64,000 nucleotides of DNA from Sciurus carolinensis (GCF_902686445.1 NW_025920105.1:1315120-1379119), one strand, 5' to 3'; shown: positions 29,815-41,020, counted from the stretch's first letter. Notes: generated by a model not told the origin, from the sequence alone. Translations and numbers: made by a program.

Positions 29815-32800
29815 CTAGGTTGGTTCCACTCTGGCTATTGTGAATTGAGCAGTCATGAATATTGATGTGGCTGTATCTCTGTAATATGCTGATTTTAAGT
29901 CCTTTGGGTATAGGCCAAGGAGTGGGATAGCTGGGTCAAATGGTGGGTCCATTCCAAACTTTCTGAGGAATCTTTCCGGAGTGGCTGCACTAATTTGCAT
30001 CCCCACCAGCAATGTATGCGTGTACCTTTTTCCCCACATCTTTGCCAACACCTATTGTTTGTATTCTTGATAATTTGCCATTCTAATTGGGGTGAGATGG
30101 AATCATAGGGTGGTATTGATTTGCATTTCTCTTATTACTAGAGATGTTGAACATTTTTCATATGCCTGTTGATTGCTTGTAGATCTTCTTCTGTGAAGTG
30201 TCTGTTCATTTCCTTAGCCCATTTGTTGATTGGGTTATTTGTATTCTTGGTGTAGAGTTTTTTGAGTTCTTTATAGATTCTGGAGATTAGTGCTCTATCT
30301 GAAGTATGAGTAGCAAAGATCTTCTCCCACTCTGTAGACTCTCTCTTCACATGGCTGATAGTTTCCTTTGCTGAGAGAAAGCTATTTAGTTTGAATCTAT
30401 CCCAGTTATTAATTCTTGTTTTTATTTCTTGTGCAATGGGAGTCCTGTTAAGGAAGTCTGAAACTAAGCCAACATTTTGAAGATTTAGACCTACTTTGCT
30501 TCTATAAGATGAAGGGTCTATGGTCTAATTCTGAGATTCTTGATCCATTTTGAGTTGATTTTTGTGCAGGGTGAGAGATAGGGGTTTAGTTTCATTCTGC
30601 TGCATATGGATTTCCAGTTTTCCCAGCAACATTTGTAGAAGAGACTATCTTTTCTCCATTGTATATTTTTGGCCCCTTTGTCTAGTATGAGAAAATTGTA
30701 TTTATTTGGGTTTGTGTCCATGTCCTCTATTCTGTACCATTGATCTACCTGTCTATTTTAGTACCAATACCATGCCATTTTTTTTACTATTGCTTTGTAG
30801 TATAGTTGAAGGCCTGGTATTGCGATACCCCCTGCTTCCCTCTTCCTGCTAAGGATTGCTTTAGCTATTCTGGGTTTCTTATTCTTCCAGATGAATTTTA
30901 TCATTGCTTGATCAATTTCTTTAAGGTAAGTCATTAGGATTTTAATTGGAATTGCATTGAATCTGTATAGCACTTTTGTTAGTATGGCCATTTTGACAAT
31001 ATTAATTCTGCCTATCCAAGAACATGGGAGATCTTTCCATCTTCTAAGGTCTTCCTCAATTTCTTTCTTCAATGTTTTGTAGTTTTCATTGTAGAGGTCT
31101 TTTATCTCTTTGGCTAGATCAATTCCCAAGTATTTTATTTTTTTTAGGTTATTGCAAATGGAGTTGTTTTCCTCATTTCCCTTTCAGATGTTTAATCGCT
31201 TGTGTATAAAATAGCTTTAGATTTATGTGTGTTGATTTTTATAGCCTGCTATTTTGCTGAATTCATTGATGAGGTCTAGAAGTTTTCTGGAGGAGTTTTT
31301 TGGATCCTCTAAATATAGAATCATGTCATCAGCAAATAGTGACAGCTTAACTTTCTCTTTTCCTATTCATATCCCTTTAATTTCTCTAGCCTTTCTAATT
31401 GCTCTGGCTAGTGTTTCAAGAACAATGTTGAATAGAGGTGGGGAAAGAGGACATCCCTGTCTTTTTCCCATTTTTAAAGGGAATGGTTTCAGTTTTTCTC
31501 CATTAAGAATGATGTTGGCCATGAGTTTAGCATAAATAGCCTTTACAATGTTCAGGTATGTTCCTACTATCCCTATTTTTTTCTAGTATTTTGAGCATGA
31601 AGGGGTGTTGTATTTTGTTGAACACTTTTTCTGCATCAATTGAAATAACTGTATGATTCTTATCCTTAAGTCTATTGACATGATGGATTACATTTATTGA
31701 TTTACAGATGTTAAACCATCCTTGAATTCCAGGGATCAACCCCACTTGATCTTGGTGCACGATTTTCTTAATATGTTTTTGGATACGGTTTGCCAATATT
31801 TTGTTAAGGATCTTTGCATCTATCTTCATCAAGGATATTGGTCTAAAATTTTCTTTCCTTGATGTGTCTTTTCCTGGTTTGGGTATGAAGGTGATATTAG
31901 CTTCATAGAATGAGTTCTGTAGGGTACCCTCCTTTTCTATGTCCTGGAATACTTTGAGAAGTATTGGAATGAGTCCTTCTTTGAAGGTCTTGTAGAACTC
32001 AGCTGAGATTCCGTCTGGTCCTGGGTTTTTCTTGGATGGTAGGTTTTCAATGGCTTCTTCTATTTCATTGCTTGATATTGATCTGTTTAAATTTTGTATG
32101 TCCTCCTGGTTCAGTCTGGGAGGAGCATATGTCTCTAGAAATTTGTCAATATCTTTGGTAGTTTCTATTTTGTTGGAATACAGATTTTCAAAGTAACTTC
32201 TCATTATTTTCTGTTTCTCAGTGGTATCTGTCATGAAATTTCCTTTTTCATCACAAATTTTAATAATTTGAGTTTTCTCTCTCCTTCTCTTTGTTAGTGT
32301 GGCTAAGGGTTTGTCTATTTTGTTTTGTCAATTTTTTGAATTGTTTCTTTTGCTTTAATTTCATTGATTTCAGCTCTGATTTTAATTATTTCCTGTCTTC
32401 CACTACTTTTTGCTGTTATTCTTTTCTTCTTTTTCTAGGACTTTGAGCTGTAATGGTAGGTCATTTAGTTGTTGACTTTTCATTCTTTTCTTGAATGCAC
32501 TCCGTGCAATGAATTTTCCTCTTAATATCACTTTCATAGTGTCCCAGAGATTTAGATATGTTGTATCTTCATTCTCATTGACCTCTAAGAATTTTTTTAT
32601 CTCCTCCATGATGTTTTTTGTTATCCATGTTTCATTCAATAGCATATTATTTAGTCTCCAGGTGTTGGAGTAATTTCTATTTTTTATTTTGTCATTGATT
32701 TCTACTCTCAGTCCACTATAATCCGATAGAACACAAGGCAGTATCTCTATTTTTTGCTTTTCCTAAGGACTGCTTTGTGTCATAACATATGGTCTATTTT

Positions 32801-33406
32801 CAAGAAGGTTGCATGTGCTGCTGAGAAGAAAGTGAATCTGCTAGTTGATGGATGCAATACTGTATATATGTCTATTAAGTCTAGGTTATTGATTTTGTTG
32901 TTGTGTTCTATGGTTTCTTTTTTTGGTTTTTGTTTGGAAGATCCATCTAGTGGTGACAACAGTGTATTAAAGTCATCCAGAATTGTTGTGTTGTGGTCTA
33001 TTTGATTGCTGAAATTGAGAAGGATTGGTTTGTTGTACACGAATGCACTGTTGTTTGGGGCATAAATATTTACTCTCATTATGTCTTCCTGATTTATGGT
33101 TCCCTTAAGCAGTATGAAATGTCCTTCTTCATCCCTTCTGACTAACTTTAACTTGGAGTCCAGTTTATCTGATATAAGGATGGAAACCCCTGCTTTTATA
33201 CTGAGTCCATGTGCATGGTAGGTTTTTTCCCATCCTTTCACCTTTAGTCTGTGGATGTCTTTTTCTATGAGATGAGTCTCTTGAAGGCAGCATAATGTTG
33301 GGCCTTTCTTTTTAATCCATTCTGCCAATCTATGTCTTTTGATTGATGAGTTTAGGCCATTAATGTTCAGGGTTATTATTGAGATATGATTTGTATTCCC
33401 AGTCAT
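29815..33406 (-). pseudogene. L1 ORF2 relic (younger copy)
   Basis: The endonuclease part starts at 33406 (MTGNTNHISIITLNINGLNS, then CCLQETH) and stays open for 208 codons. Reverse-transcriptase pieces are open at 31527-32234, with [20 protein letters not shown] and FRPISL blocks. The FADD catalytic motif is at 31325-31336, outside that open stretch. The C-terminus lies at 29815-30051 ([19 protein letters not shown]). At least six breaks separate the pieces, so no full product can be made. Confidence 0.9.
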
Positions 33407-33461
33407 TTGGCTTATTTTTGGTTTTTAAGTTGGCTTGGTTTCTCCTTTGAGTGGTTTTTCT

Positions 33462-34360
33462 CTAAGGTAGTTCCTCCCTTTGCTGACCTCCATTGTTGTT
33501 TTTCATTTCCTCCTCATGGAATATTTTCTTGAGAATATTCTTTAGCTCAGGCCTTCTATTTGTAAATTCTTTTAACTTTTGTTTATCATGGAAGGATTTT
33601 ATTTCATCTTCAAATCTGAAGGTTAGTTTTGCTGTGTATAGGATTCTTGGTTGGCAACCATGTTCATTCAGAGCTTGAAATACATTTTTCCAGGCCCTTC
33701 TAGCTTTTAGAGTCTGGGTTGAGAAGTCAGCTGCTATCCATATTGGTCTTCCCGTATATGTAATCTGATGCTTTTCTCTCGCAGCCTTCAAATTCCTATC
33801 TTTAGCTTGAATATTAGGCATTTTCATTATAATGTGCCTTGGTGTGGATCTGTTGTGATTTTGTACATTTGGTGTTCTGTAAGCTTCTTGTATTTGATTT
33901 TCCATTTCATTCTTCAGGTTTGGAAAATTTTCTGATATTATTTTATTGAATAGATTGTTCATTCCTTTGGTTTGTATCTCTGTGCCTTCCTCGATCCCAA
34001 TAATTCTTAAATTTGGTCCTTTCATGATGTCCCATAGTTCTTGGAGATTCTGTTCATGATTTCTTACCATCTTCTAGGTTTGGGCAACTTTATTTTCAAG
34101 ATTAAATATTTTGTCTTCATTGACATTTTGTCTTCCAAGTGGTCTAGTCTTTTGGTGATGCTTTCCTTTGAGTTTTTTATTTGCTTTATTGTTTCCTTCA
34201 TTTCCAGGATTTCCATTTGGTTATTTTTGAGAATCTCTATCTCTTTGTTGAAATGATCTTTTGCTTCCTGCAGTTGGTCTTTCAGCTTATTGGTATTATC
34301 ATTCATTGCCTGCATTTGCTCTCTTATCTCATCCTTTCCTTCGTGAATCATCTTAATCAT
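33462..34360 (-). pseudogene. L1 ORF1 relic (younger copy)
   Basis: N-terminal coiled coil at 34064-34360 (KLKDQLQEAKDHFNKEIEIL), then the RNA-binding and C-terminal domains, open for 202 codons at 33462-34070 (ELWDIMKGPNLRIIGIEEGT and later ARRAWKNVFQALNEHGCQPR). A frame break near 34065-34080 separates the two parts. Otherwise close to full length for ORF1p. Confidence 0.9.
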
Positions 34361-34522
34361 GTATAATCTGAAGTCCTTTTATGATATTTCTTCTAACATA
34401 CTGTCATTGCATTCTATTAATATAGAATCTTGATTTGTTTGGATCATTTCTTCCCTTGTTTTTTCATGTTATTCATGTATCTTCCCCTACAGCAGTGCAG
34501 ATCTGGGGTATTGCATATTTCC

Positions 34523-34836
34523 TGTAAGGGGCAGGCTCTGAGTGCCCCAGGGCTGCACTGTGGCCTGATCTCTAAGATGGCACCTGGCAGCTTGCCAAAC
34601 ATAGCTGCACTCATATACAAGTTTTAGGAAGTAACTGGTTGGCTGTTGTACATTAGGCAATCCTGGTATCTGCCTGGAGACTGTTCCTTGATAGGCTGAC
34701 TTTCCTGGTAGTCTACTCTCTAATAGGCTGATGTTCTCAAATAAGTCTGAGACTTGTGGAATAAAGCCCTTTTGGTTCCTGTGATCAAGAAGAGCATATG
34801 CATTGTGATTGTCCCCATGGGTGGTGGGCGATCATA
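34523..34836 (+). repeat. 5' LTR of the provirus
   Basis: Starts TGTAAGGGGC and ends GCGATCATA. The poly(A) signal AATAAA is at 34760-34765. The TATA-like stretch intact in the 3' LTR (CAATATAAG) has lost a base here. By hand it differs from the 3' LTR at about 20 of 314 positions, many of them C/T or G/A. Confidence 0.92.
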
Positions 34837-34838
34837 AG

Positions 34839-34856
34839 TGGTGCCAAAACCCGGGA
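34839..34856 (+). promoter_or_regulatory. Primer binding site, tRNA-Phe type
   Basis: TGGTGCCAAAACCCGGGA lies 2 bp after the LTR. It complements the 3' end of mammalian tRNA-Phe (which gives TGGTGCCGAAACCCGGGA) with one mismatch, a CpG-type change. Confidence 0.8.
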
Positions 34857-34920
34857 ACTTGATTTACAAAGAAGGAACTGATCAGGTAAATACAGGGAAA
34901 GTAAAGTACACTCTGGCCAG

Positions 34921-35050
34921 GTTAAAGTTCACAGGATAAGCGACGAGTTAAAGTTCGCTGGATAAGCGACGAGTTAAAGTTCGCTGCATAAGCGACGAGT
35001 TAAAGTTTGCAGGATAAGCGACGAGTTAAAGTTTGCGGGATAAGCGATGG
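34921..35050 (+). repeat. Five tandem 26-bp repeats in the provirus leader
   Basis: Five head-to-tail units start at 34921, 34947, 34973, 34999 and 35025. Each begins GTTAAAGTT and ends GGATAAGCGACGA, with only a few changes. They lie between primer site and gag, where packaging, dimerisation or splice signals usually are. Confidence 0.95.
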
Positions 35051-35124
35051 AGATTGAGTGTAAGTGCTTTCGCTTTTGTTTTGCTAGTTAAAGTGCTTTG
35101 CATTCTGTTAGTTTAATAGAGAAA

Positions 35125-36197
35125 ATGGGCACTGAAATGTCACGAAAGCACATGGAAGGTCCCTTAAAGGATTTGCTCTGGTCCAATGGAATTCCTCTTG
35201 AAACTAAAACAGCCCGAACCAAATGCAGAGAGGCCATAAAACAAGGGGAAGAGGTTTTGGAGGAAATAAAAGAGGAAAGGTCTAAAGCATCAGAAAGGGC
35301 ATCAATAAGATCAGAGACAGACAAGGAAAATGAAACTGGGTGTGAGGATATTTCAGATGAAGAGGAGGATTTACTATGTAGAGCAAAAAATCTTGCTATT
35401 ACAGGATCTACTAAAGAAAAGATGGGGCAAACACACACCACACATGGTGACCCTGCACTCTCAGCTCTTAGACGCATGCTGAAGAGTAGTGGCCTTGAGT
35501 GGTCTGATACACAGGTGGAAAAAGCCTAGGACACCTTTACTCGGGTGGCTCCTTGGCTTCCTGCCACTAATCTTTTTGACTGGTCCTCATGGGATCGTGT
35601 AGAAAAACTTGTTAAGAAGAGGGAAATCAGTTTAGGGGAGTCTGCCCTACATTATCTGCCCTTAAGGCCTGCTTCTCTCCAGGACCTCCCAAAGGGGGCT
35701 CCAAGTTTCTCCCCAAAGAGCCGCTGCCTAAAGAACCACCGGCTCCTCCCGTTGCATCTCCTTCCAGAAACTTGCCACATAGTAAACAACATTGGGAGAC
35801 CTTTAATGAGGAGCCCAATCCATCTCCATCCACTCCTCCCAAGGTTGAGGAACCACTAGGGCAGCCAGCCTCTACACATAGGGAAGGCCCACTACCGCCC
35901 CAAGAAGGATCATTGCTGCCATCTTGTATTCTGGGGCCACATCAGACTCCAATGAAAGCCCTCACCCTCCTCCTTCCAGATGGTGGGAAATCTTCCTGGT
36001 GGCCATTTTATGATACTGGGCAAGAAATCACAGACTCTAACCTCCCCCCTCCCTGTATGGCCTTCCCGGTAAATGGTAAAATGTTAGTTTGGGAAGGAAT
36101 GACTACCGATCACAAATTGGCCTGTGCAGGGATGAAAGTTTGCTCCATGGGAAGGTGGATTGTAGCTACCAAAGATATTGGCACACAGCATCCGTGA
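35125..36197 (+). pseudogene. Provirus gag N-terminal relic (matrix and proline-rich part)
   Basis: ATG at 35125 follows the leader and encodes Met-Gly, suited to myristoylation of matrix. The frame is open to a TAG at 35527-35529, probably from a Trp codon, then continues in the same frame (APWLPATNLFDWSSWDRV at 35545 onward), which resembles the conserved Trp-rich block at the end of betaretrovirus matrix. A frame change at about 35700-35770 leads to a Pro/Glu-rich part (35772-36197). No capsid major-homology region or zinc knuckle follows, so gag is truncated as well as broken. Similarity to betaretroviruses is by eye. Confidence 0.75.
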
Positions 36198-37120
36198 GCG
36201 AGTGGGCAGATGGAAAGGGATTCCTTATCTTCAAGTCTCTTCTTTCTTGTGCTTCTAGGCTCTTCCTGCAAACTTGAACGCCTCCTTCTTCTCCCCCTCT
36301 TAATTCCTTCTCCTCCTCCAACTTTGCCCCACCCAGCCCACCTAGTCCTCTTGCCATGAGATCCCACATATGCCGGTGGGGAGGGAATAACCAGCCCAAC
36401 CATCAGTGGCATGTCCTAATAAGGAGTATGATATAGTAGCCCCAGGCCCCACAAGTATTGAGAAATAATTGTTTCATAATTTTCTGCATCCAAACCTGAA
36501 TTGATTACTAACCAGGATTAAGGGTTAAAATGACCTAGGCATCAAGTTTCTGCTGGAACATTTTAGCCCCTTTCAGATCCAAATCTCAGCCAAGGTTTAC
36601 ATTGAAATGTAAATAGAGAAAGCCTGAAGGCTCAGTAGGAGACCAGTCTCAAACCCCCCCCCCAAAAAAAAGAGCAAAATGTCTTACATGAACTCCAGCA
36701 AAAGTAAATTTTATGGTGCTTTACTAAAGTAATTAACGGCCATATCATTTTTCCAGGACTCTTGTTTTTTTTTAATTCTACATATTTTTTGAGCTCATAA
36801 CTTTTTTGATCAGTTCTATTTTTTTTATTCAACTAGAGTTTTTGAACATCTGTTACATTGCAATGGAGATTCACCTATAAAGTTTCAAGGCCTTTGATTT
36901 TGTGTTATGTGTATGTCGTGCTGTCTGATGTCATGTTTTGCCTGGACCCAGTGCTTTACTGGAGCCACAGCTTGGTTTGTGTGTTTCCACAGGATAAAAC
37001 ATCGCCTATCTGGGTTCCTGAGCAACTAACTCGACCAGTGCCAACACTACCAACAAGTAGCCTTTCCCCCTAGCCTTTCCCCCCTTGAACTAACTTACAA
37101 CCTCTTTTTAGTCTCTTAGG
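36198..37120. other. Provirus middle, unassigned; probable env splice acceptor
   Basis: No capsid, protease or polymerase motif is visible. A pyrimidine-rich stretch ending TGTGTTTCCACAG (to 36992) looks like a splice acceptor. Just after it, in frame, is IWVPEQLTRP, like the integrase-end/env-start overlap of class II elements. The stretch 36420-36850 resembles neither. Confidence 0.5.
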
Positions 37121-37125
37121 AGGAA

Positions 37126-38032
37126 GAGTTCAATTATGTACCTTTCCACCTACCCTAGTTTGTGTGTTTCCCCCTTTTTATGTTTCTGCTAACTAACAAA
37201 ACAACTGCTTCTCTCAATTGTACTTCAGATTTGTGCTATCTCTCTCAATGTTGGAATGCTTCTAGGTTCCTGCTGGCAGTCTTAATGTGTGTTCCTACGT
37301 TCCTACCAGTCCCAGTCTCTGTTACAGATGCAGAATTGCCAGTGTTACTATCAAGAAACAGGAGAGATTTTGGCATCACAGTGGCCGTGGTCACCATGGC
37401 AGCAGTCTCTGCAGCGGCAGCCGCAACCGCAGTAACAGCATTGACACAACCACACAGACAGCAACAACAATCACTTGGCCGAAAATACAGCTGCAGCCTT
37501 ACAGACTAAAGAGACCCTAAACCAACATCTAACAGCAGGCATACTCCTTATAAATCAAAGAGTGGACTTACTACAAGAACAAGTGGATATCTTGGAAGAA
37601 ATTTTGGGACTGGGATGTGTTTATCCTTTAAGAGCAGTGTGTGTCACCCCTATTGCTTATAATAACCTTAGCTCTGTGGTTATGTTATCTAAAAATCTCT
37701 CTGTCTACCTTACTGGTAATTGGTCATCTACGTTTGATAATTTAACCAGTCAGCCATGAGCTGAAATACTCAGAGTCAATGCCACCAGGGTTCAAGTTGC
37801 ATCGGTATCCGAGATGTTCTCTTTGTTATCTAAAGCCCTGGGATTGACAAAACAGTGGGCTGGAACAGTAGGTGTTCTGATTATTATCTGCTTAGGGATA
37901 GTCTATGTTATACGCAGCCAAATCAGAGCTCGCCAAGATGCCCGACGTCATCAATGGGCTATAGTACAGGCTTTGACAGCCATTGAGACAGGCACATCCC
38001 CCCAAGTATGGCTAAGCATGCTGGACCAGTAG
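37126..38032 (+). pseudogene. Provirus env relic: surface C-terminus and transmembrane subunit
   Basis: Env mediates attachment and membrane fusion. The open frame 37162-37509 holds the end of the surface subunit with three N-glycosylation sequons, a furin-type site RNRR (residues 65-68 of that frame), then an Ala-rich fusion peptide. A frame change near 37475-37509 leads to the heptad region, a C-X7-C pair (GCVYPLRAVC) and more sequons. A TGA at 37757-37759 breaks it. The last part (37814-38032) has the membrane span (about residues 16-33) and a cytoplasmic tail of about 38 residues. The layout is class II, without a gamma-type CX6CC. Most of the surface subunit is missing. Confidence 0.85.
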
Positions 38033-38180
38033 TCAAAGACAGGTAAGATCCGTGGAAATGCATACCAAACTAAGACAGGGTTCTGACGCCTGGAGGTCAG
38101 AATTCCAATGACGGGTAAGGATGTAATTTGCCATGGACAACCTAAGACAGGCATGGTCCCAAGTCATCTTTTCTTTATTT

Positions 38181-38197
38181 AAAGAATAAGGGGGAGA
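38181..38197 (+). promoter_or_regulatory. Polypurine tract
   Basis: AAAGAATAAGGGGGAGA directly precedes the 3' LTR, as needed for plus-strand DNA priming. Confidence 0.8.
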
Positions 38198-38512
38198 TGT
38201 CAGGGGCGGGCTCTGAGGGCCACAGAACTGCACCGTGACCTGATCTCTAAGATGGCACCTGGCAGCTTGCCAAACATAGTTGCACTCATATACAAGTTTT
38301 AGGAAGTACCTGGTTGGCTGTTGTACATGAGGTAATCCTGGTATCTGCCTGGAGACTGTTCCTTGATAGGCTGATTTTCCTGGTAGTCTACTCTCTGATA
38401 GGCTGATGTTCTCAATATAAGTCTGAGACTTGTGGAATAAAGCCCTTTTGGTTCCTGTGATCAAGAAGAGCGTATGCGTTGTGATTGTCCCCACAGGTGG
38501 TGGGTGATCATA
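38198..38512 (+). repeat. 3' LTR of the provirus
   Basis: Starts TGTCAGGGGC and ends GTGATCATA. A TATA-like CAATATAAG at about 38413-38421 and AATAAA at 38436-38441 are intact. Confidence 0.92.
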
Positions 38513-38518
38513 ATTTCC

Positions 38519-39878
38519 CCCTATAGGCTTATAGTGGCCCTATATGTTTCCAAAACCCTTTCTTTATTGGGAGATCAGTATTAGCAGTGCCCAATTCAGA
38601 CACTATGCAATCCTAGACCAAATAGCCCCTAAGAGGACAATAACAAAATTGTCATAGTGAACAGAATGAGTTCAAATATTTTCTTCAGTAAAACAAACAG
38701 ATTTGCAATAAGATCTGCATTTTCAAATGGAGGACAAAGAGGATGCAGAGGGATGTAGAATGTGGCTGTTAATGGGATAAGAAAAGAATATACAGAAGTT
38801 CTAGATAATAGAAAGGGTGAGAGTGTAATCAAAAGAAATTGGAAGTTAGCATGCAAAAAAGGGAGAAAGACTCTGAGGGAACAGGTAAACAAAAGGAAAA
38901 GAGAGCAAGAAAAGTAAAGAAATAAAAACTTAAATGTTTTCAATAAGGAGAAAAAAGGAAATCTACAGTATAACAGTCATATAGTAATGAAACCTCCCAG
39001 AGTTAGGTAGCCTTATGTATGAGAGGTACCTGACAATGAGCTTCCAGCCTCCAGCAGGCATCTCAGGATGGGTTTTGCCCCACCTAAAGATCAGAGCTTA
39101 TGGCTTCCAGGATTATCCAAGATGGCCGTTCTGACTTCAAAATGTATTGACAAATGGGGAGCTGCAGCTCAGTGTGTGACCGTGGTCAGCAGGAGGTCCA
39201 GGAGGAGGGATGCGGTTGGTCAGGCAGGGGTCCTGGAAGTCCGGTGTGTTTGGTGTGGTTGTGGGATACTGGAGGCCAGTTGCAATCAGTTGGTCTGGGG
39301 TTCCAGTGATAGGGCACAGTCAGTTGGTCTGGGGTCCTGGAGGCAGGGAGCAGTCAGTTGATGTGAGGACCCCAGAGGCAGGGAGTGATCAATTGGGCTG
39401 AGGGATCCTAGAGATGGGGCTCAGTCAGTCCGGCCAGGGGTCCTATGAGGCCTGGCTGTTGTCTCAAAATGGCGACAGCCACATGTAATCAAACCTGCAG
39501 GTCCTGTCACAGTGAACTTCCAGGCAACAGCAGGCAGCTGCTGCTCCACTGGCGGTCAGCAATCAGTTTGCTGACTGTTGTCAGATGATCGGGAGGTGAA
39601 CCTCATGTGTTAGGTGATGGATAGGTGTAAGGAAGGCAATGGACAGGTGAGAGGCAGGCAAATGATTGATGATAGGTGCCTGACAGTGAGCAATCTGCAC
39701 TCAAAAAATGCATCAATATGCTGGCAGACTGCAGGTGATCACAGGCAAATGGGTAAACAGCAGGGGATTGATAAGCAGCAAAAACTGCCTTACCAAGCAA
39801 CAGATATCCTCTGCTTGAAACCAGAGTTACAGAGTGACAAGGAGTGCCACCTCCCTCTAGTCCGCCATCTTGGATCTG
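38519..39878 (-). promoter_or_regulatory. L1 5' UTR, far part, with YY1-type start motif
   Basis: Continues the L1 beyond the provirus. It is A-rich, then GC-rich from about 39020. At the very 5' end the minus strand has CAAGATGGCGG (39862-39872), a YY1-type motif that in human L1 directs the start of transcription. Degenerate repeats occupy about 39282-39460. Confidence 0.8.
39282..39460 (-). repeat. Degenerate 34-37-bp tandem repeat in the L1 5' UTR
   Basis: About five units, each starting like CAGTCAGTTGGTCTGGGGTC and ending GGCAGGGAG. Reminiscent of monomeric promoters of other rodent L1s but much shorter. Confidence 0.7.
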
Positions 39879-39892
39879 ACAAAATATCTTTA

Positions 39893-39980
39893 TTTATTAA
39901 TTTTTTGTGGTGCTGAGACTTGAACCCAGTGTCTCATACATGCAATGCACGAGCTCTACCACTGAGAAACAGCTCCAGGA
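39893..39980 (-). mobile_element. ID-type SINE
   Basis: TTGTGGTGCTGAGACTTGAA, CATGCAATGCACGAGCTCTA and CCACTGAGAAACAGCTCCAG: ID layout on the reverse strand, next to the L1 5' end. Confidence 0.75.
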
Positions 39981-40239
39981 CCTATATTTTTTCTTTATTT
40001 CTGTTTATAACAAGCTTTACAACTTGATAAGCTTTACAATTGATTTGTTATTATTAAGCATTTTTTCTACTTCATTATTATATTGTTTTTTTCTACTATT
40101 CAATTTGATGTTTCTTTGCATTCTTTCATATTTTATATAAATTGTATTGAATTATTGATTTACTCCACTATTGAATCTGACATAAGATGTTATCATTTAA
40201 ACAAATTCTACATTTTAATTTGTATTTGACCCATAGTCA

Positions 40240-40640
40240 TTTAATCATTAAAAATATATCCAACTGGAAAAATATTTTGTTTTTCAAATCAATTTCTAGT
40301 ATTACTGCACAGTGAATAGAGTAAGTTTCCATGAATGTTGTCTTGGAATTTATTGAAGTTTTATTTGTGCCTTAATATGTGGTCAGTTTTTATAAATATT
40401 CTATGTGTGCATGAAAAGATGGCCTTTATTATTGGAGTATAAATCCTGGGGCCATAACCATAAGATGTTGAAGGCTTCCATATAATTTAATTTCTTTCAT
40501 AGTTTAGAGTGGTGTGGTAAAAAGTACTAATATGTTACTATTTATTCTTGCATTCCATTTAACTTCTGCTTTTATAAGGTTTGGCACACAGATACTCAAA
40601 TATTATATCTTCATTGAGAATAATAGATTTTGCATTTAAG
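40240..40640 (-). mobile_element. Ancient L1 ORF2 fragment
   Basis: TGCCTTAATATGTGGTCAGT, then AATATTCTATGTGTGCATGA resembles the conserved minus-strand L1 line about a title to ORF2 mid-region. Strongly diverged. Confidence 0.55.
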
Positions 40641-41020
40641 TCACTTTATTTTACATTTAACCTATTTGTTCACATAAAATAACAGCAGTTATACTACTGG
40701 TTACTTATGGTAGTATCCTATTCATGAAACAGGTATTTTTATAAAGCAAAGTTGTACTTTTTCAATAAATGCAATGGTACTTGGGATAATTAGTAATGAT
40801 TGCATAAAAAATTTTACCAGGCATAGAAAAACTTCTCTTCCTTGAATGAATGTGAAAATATTTGATTTTATTTCTCACATTTAAATTTTTAGTATGATTT
40901 TCCATACCCTTGTTCAACAGTTGTCTTTCTAACAGGTAAGTGGGGTTGTTCATAAAATTCACACTTTTAATTTGGGGGACTAAAATGCTTTTCTTAAAAT
41001 ATGTATTTTACCTATCCCAC

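Larger units (their letters stand above)
34523..38512 (+). mobile_element. Internally deleted betaretrovirus-like (class II) provirus
   Basis: Two LTRs of about 314 bp flank 3361 bp of internal sequence. Order: 5' LTR, tRNA-Phe-type primer site, five 26-bp repeats, gag N-terminus, unassigned sequence, env C-terminal half, polypurine tract, 3' LTR. ATTTCC flanks it on both sides (34517-34522, 38513-38518), the 6-bp size of class II elements. Capsid, nucleocapsid, protease and polymerase are not recognisable. The flanking L1 5' UTR is continuous when the provirus is removed, as the second L1 copy near 26540-26560 shows. Confidence 0.92.
29306..39878 (-). mobile_element. Full-length L1 (younger copy), 5' UTR split by a provirus
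   Basis: The poly(A) tail is at about 29306-29352, the 3' UTR to about 29800, ORF2 to 33406, ORF1 at 33462-34360, and the 5' UTR continues to 39878, interrupted by the provirus at 34523-38512. Without the provirus it is about 6.6 kb, so it is full length. The 5' end reads, on the minus strand, TCAGATCCAAGATGGCGGAC. A GC-rich degenerate tandem repeat lies in the 5' UTR. Both ORFs are broken, so it is dead. I found no convincing target duplication. Confidence 0.9.

Noticed and set aside
31254..31535. Plus-strand open frames across the L1 copies
   Set aside because: Shadows of ORF1/ORF2 on the opposite strand.
37162..38032. A domesticated envelope (syncytin-like) gene
   Set aside because: A frame change near 37475-37509, a TGA at 37757-37759 and the loss of most of the surface subunit leave no usable product.
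29306..39878. A target duplication for the full-length L1
   Set aside because: Left and right flanks share only loose AT-rich similarity; no convincing direct repeat, so none is claimed.
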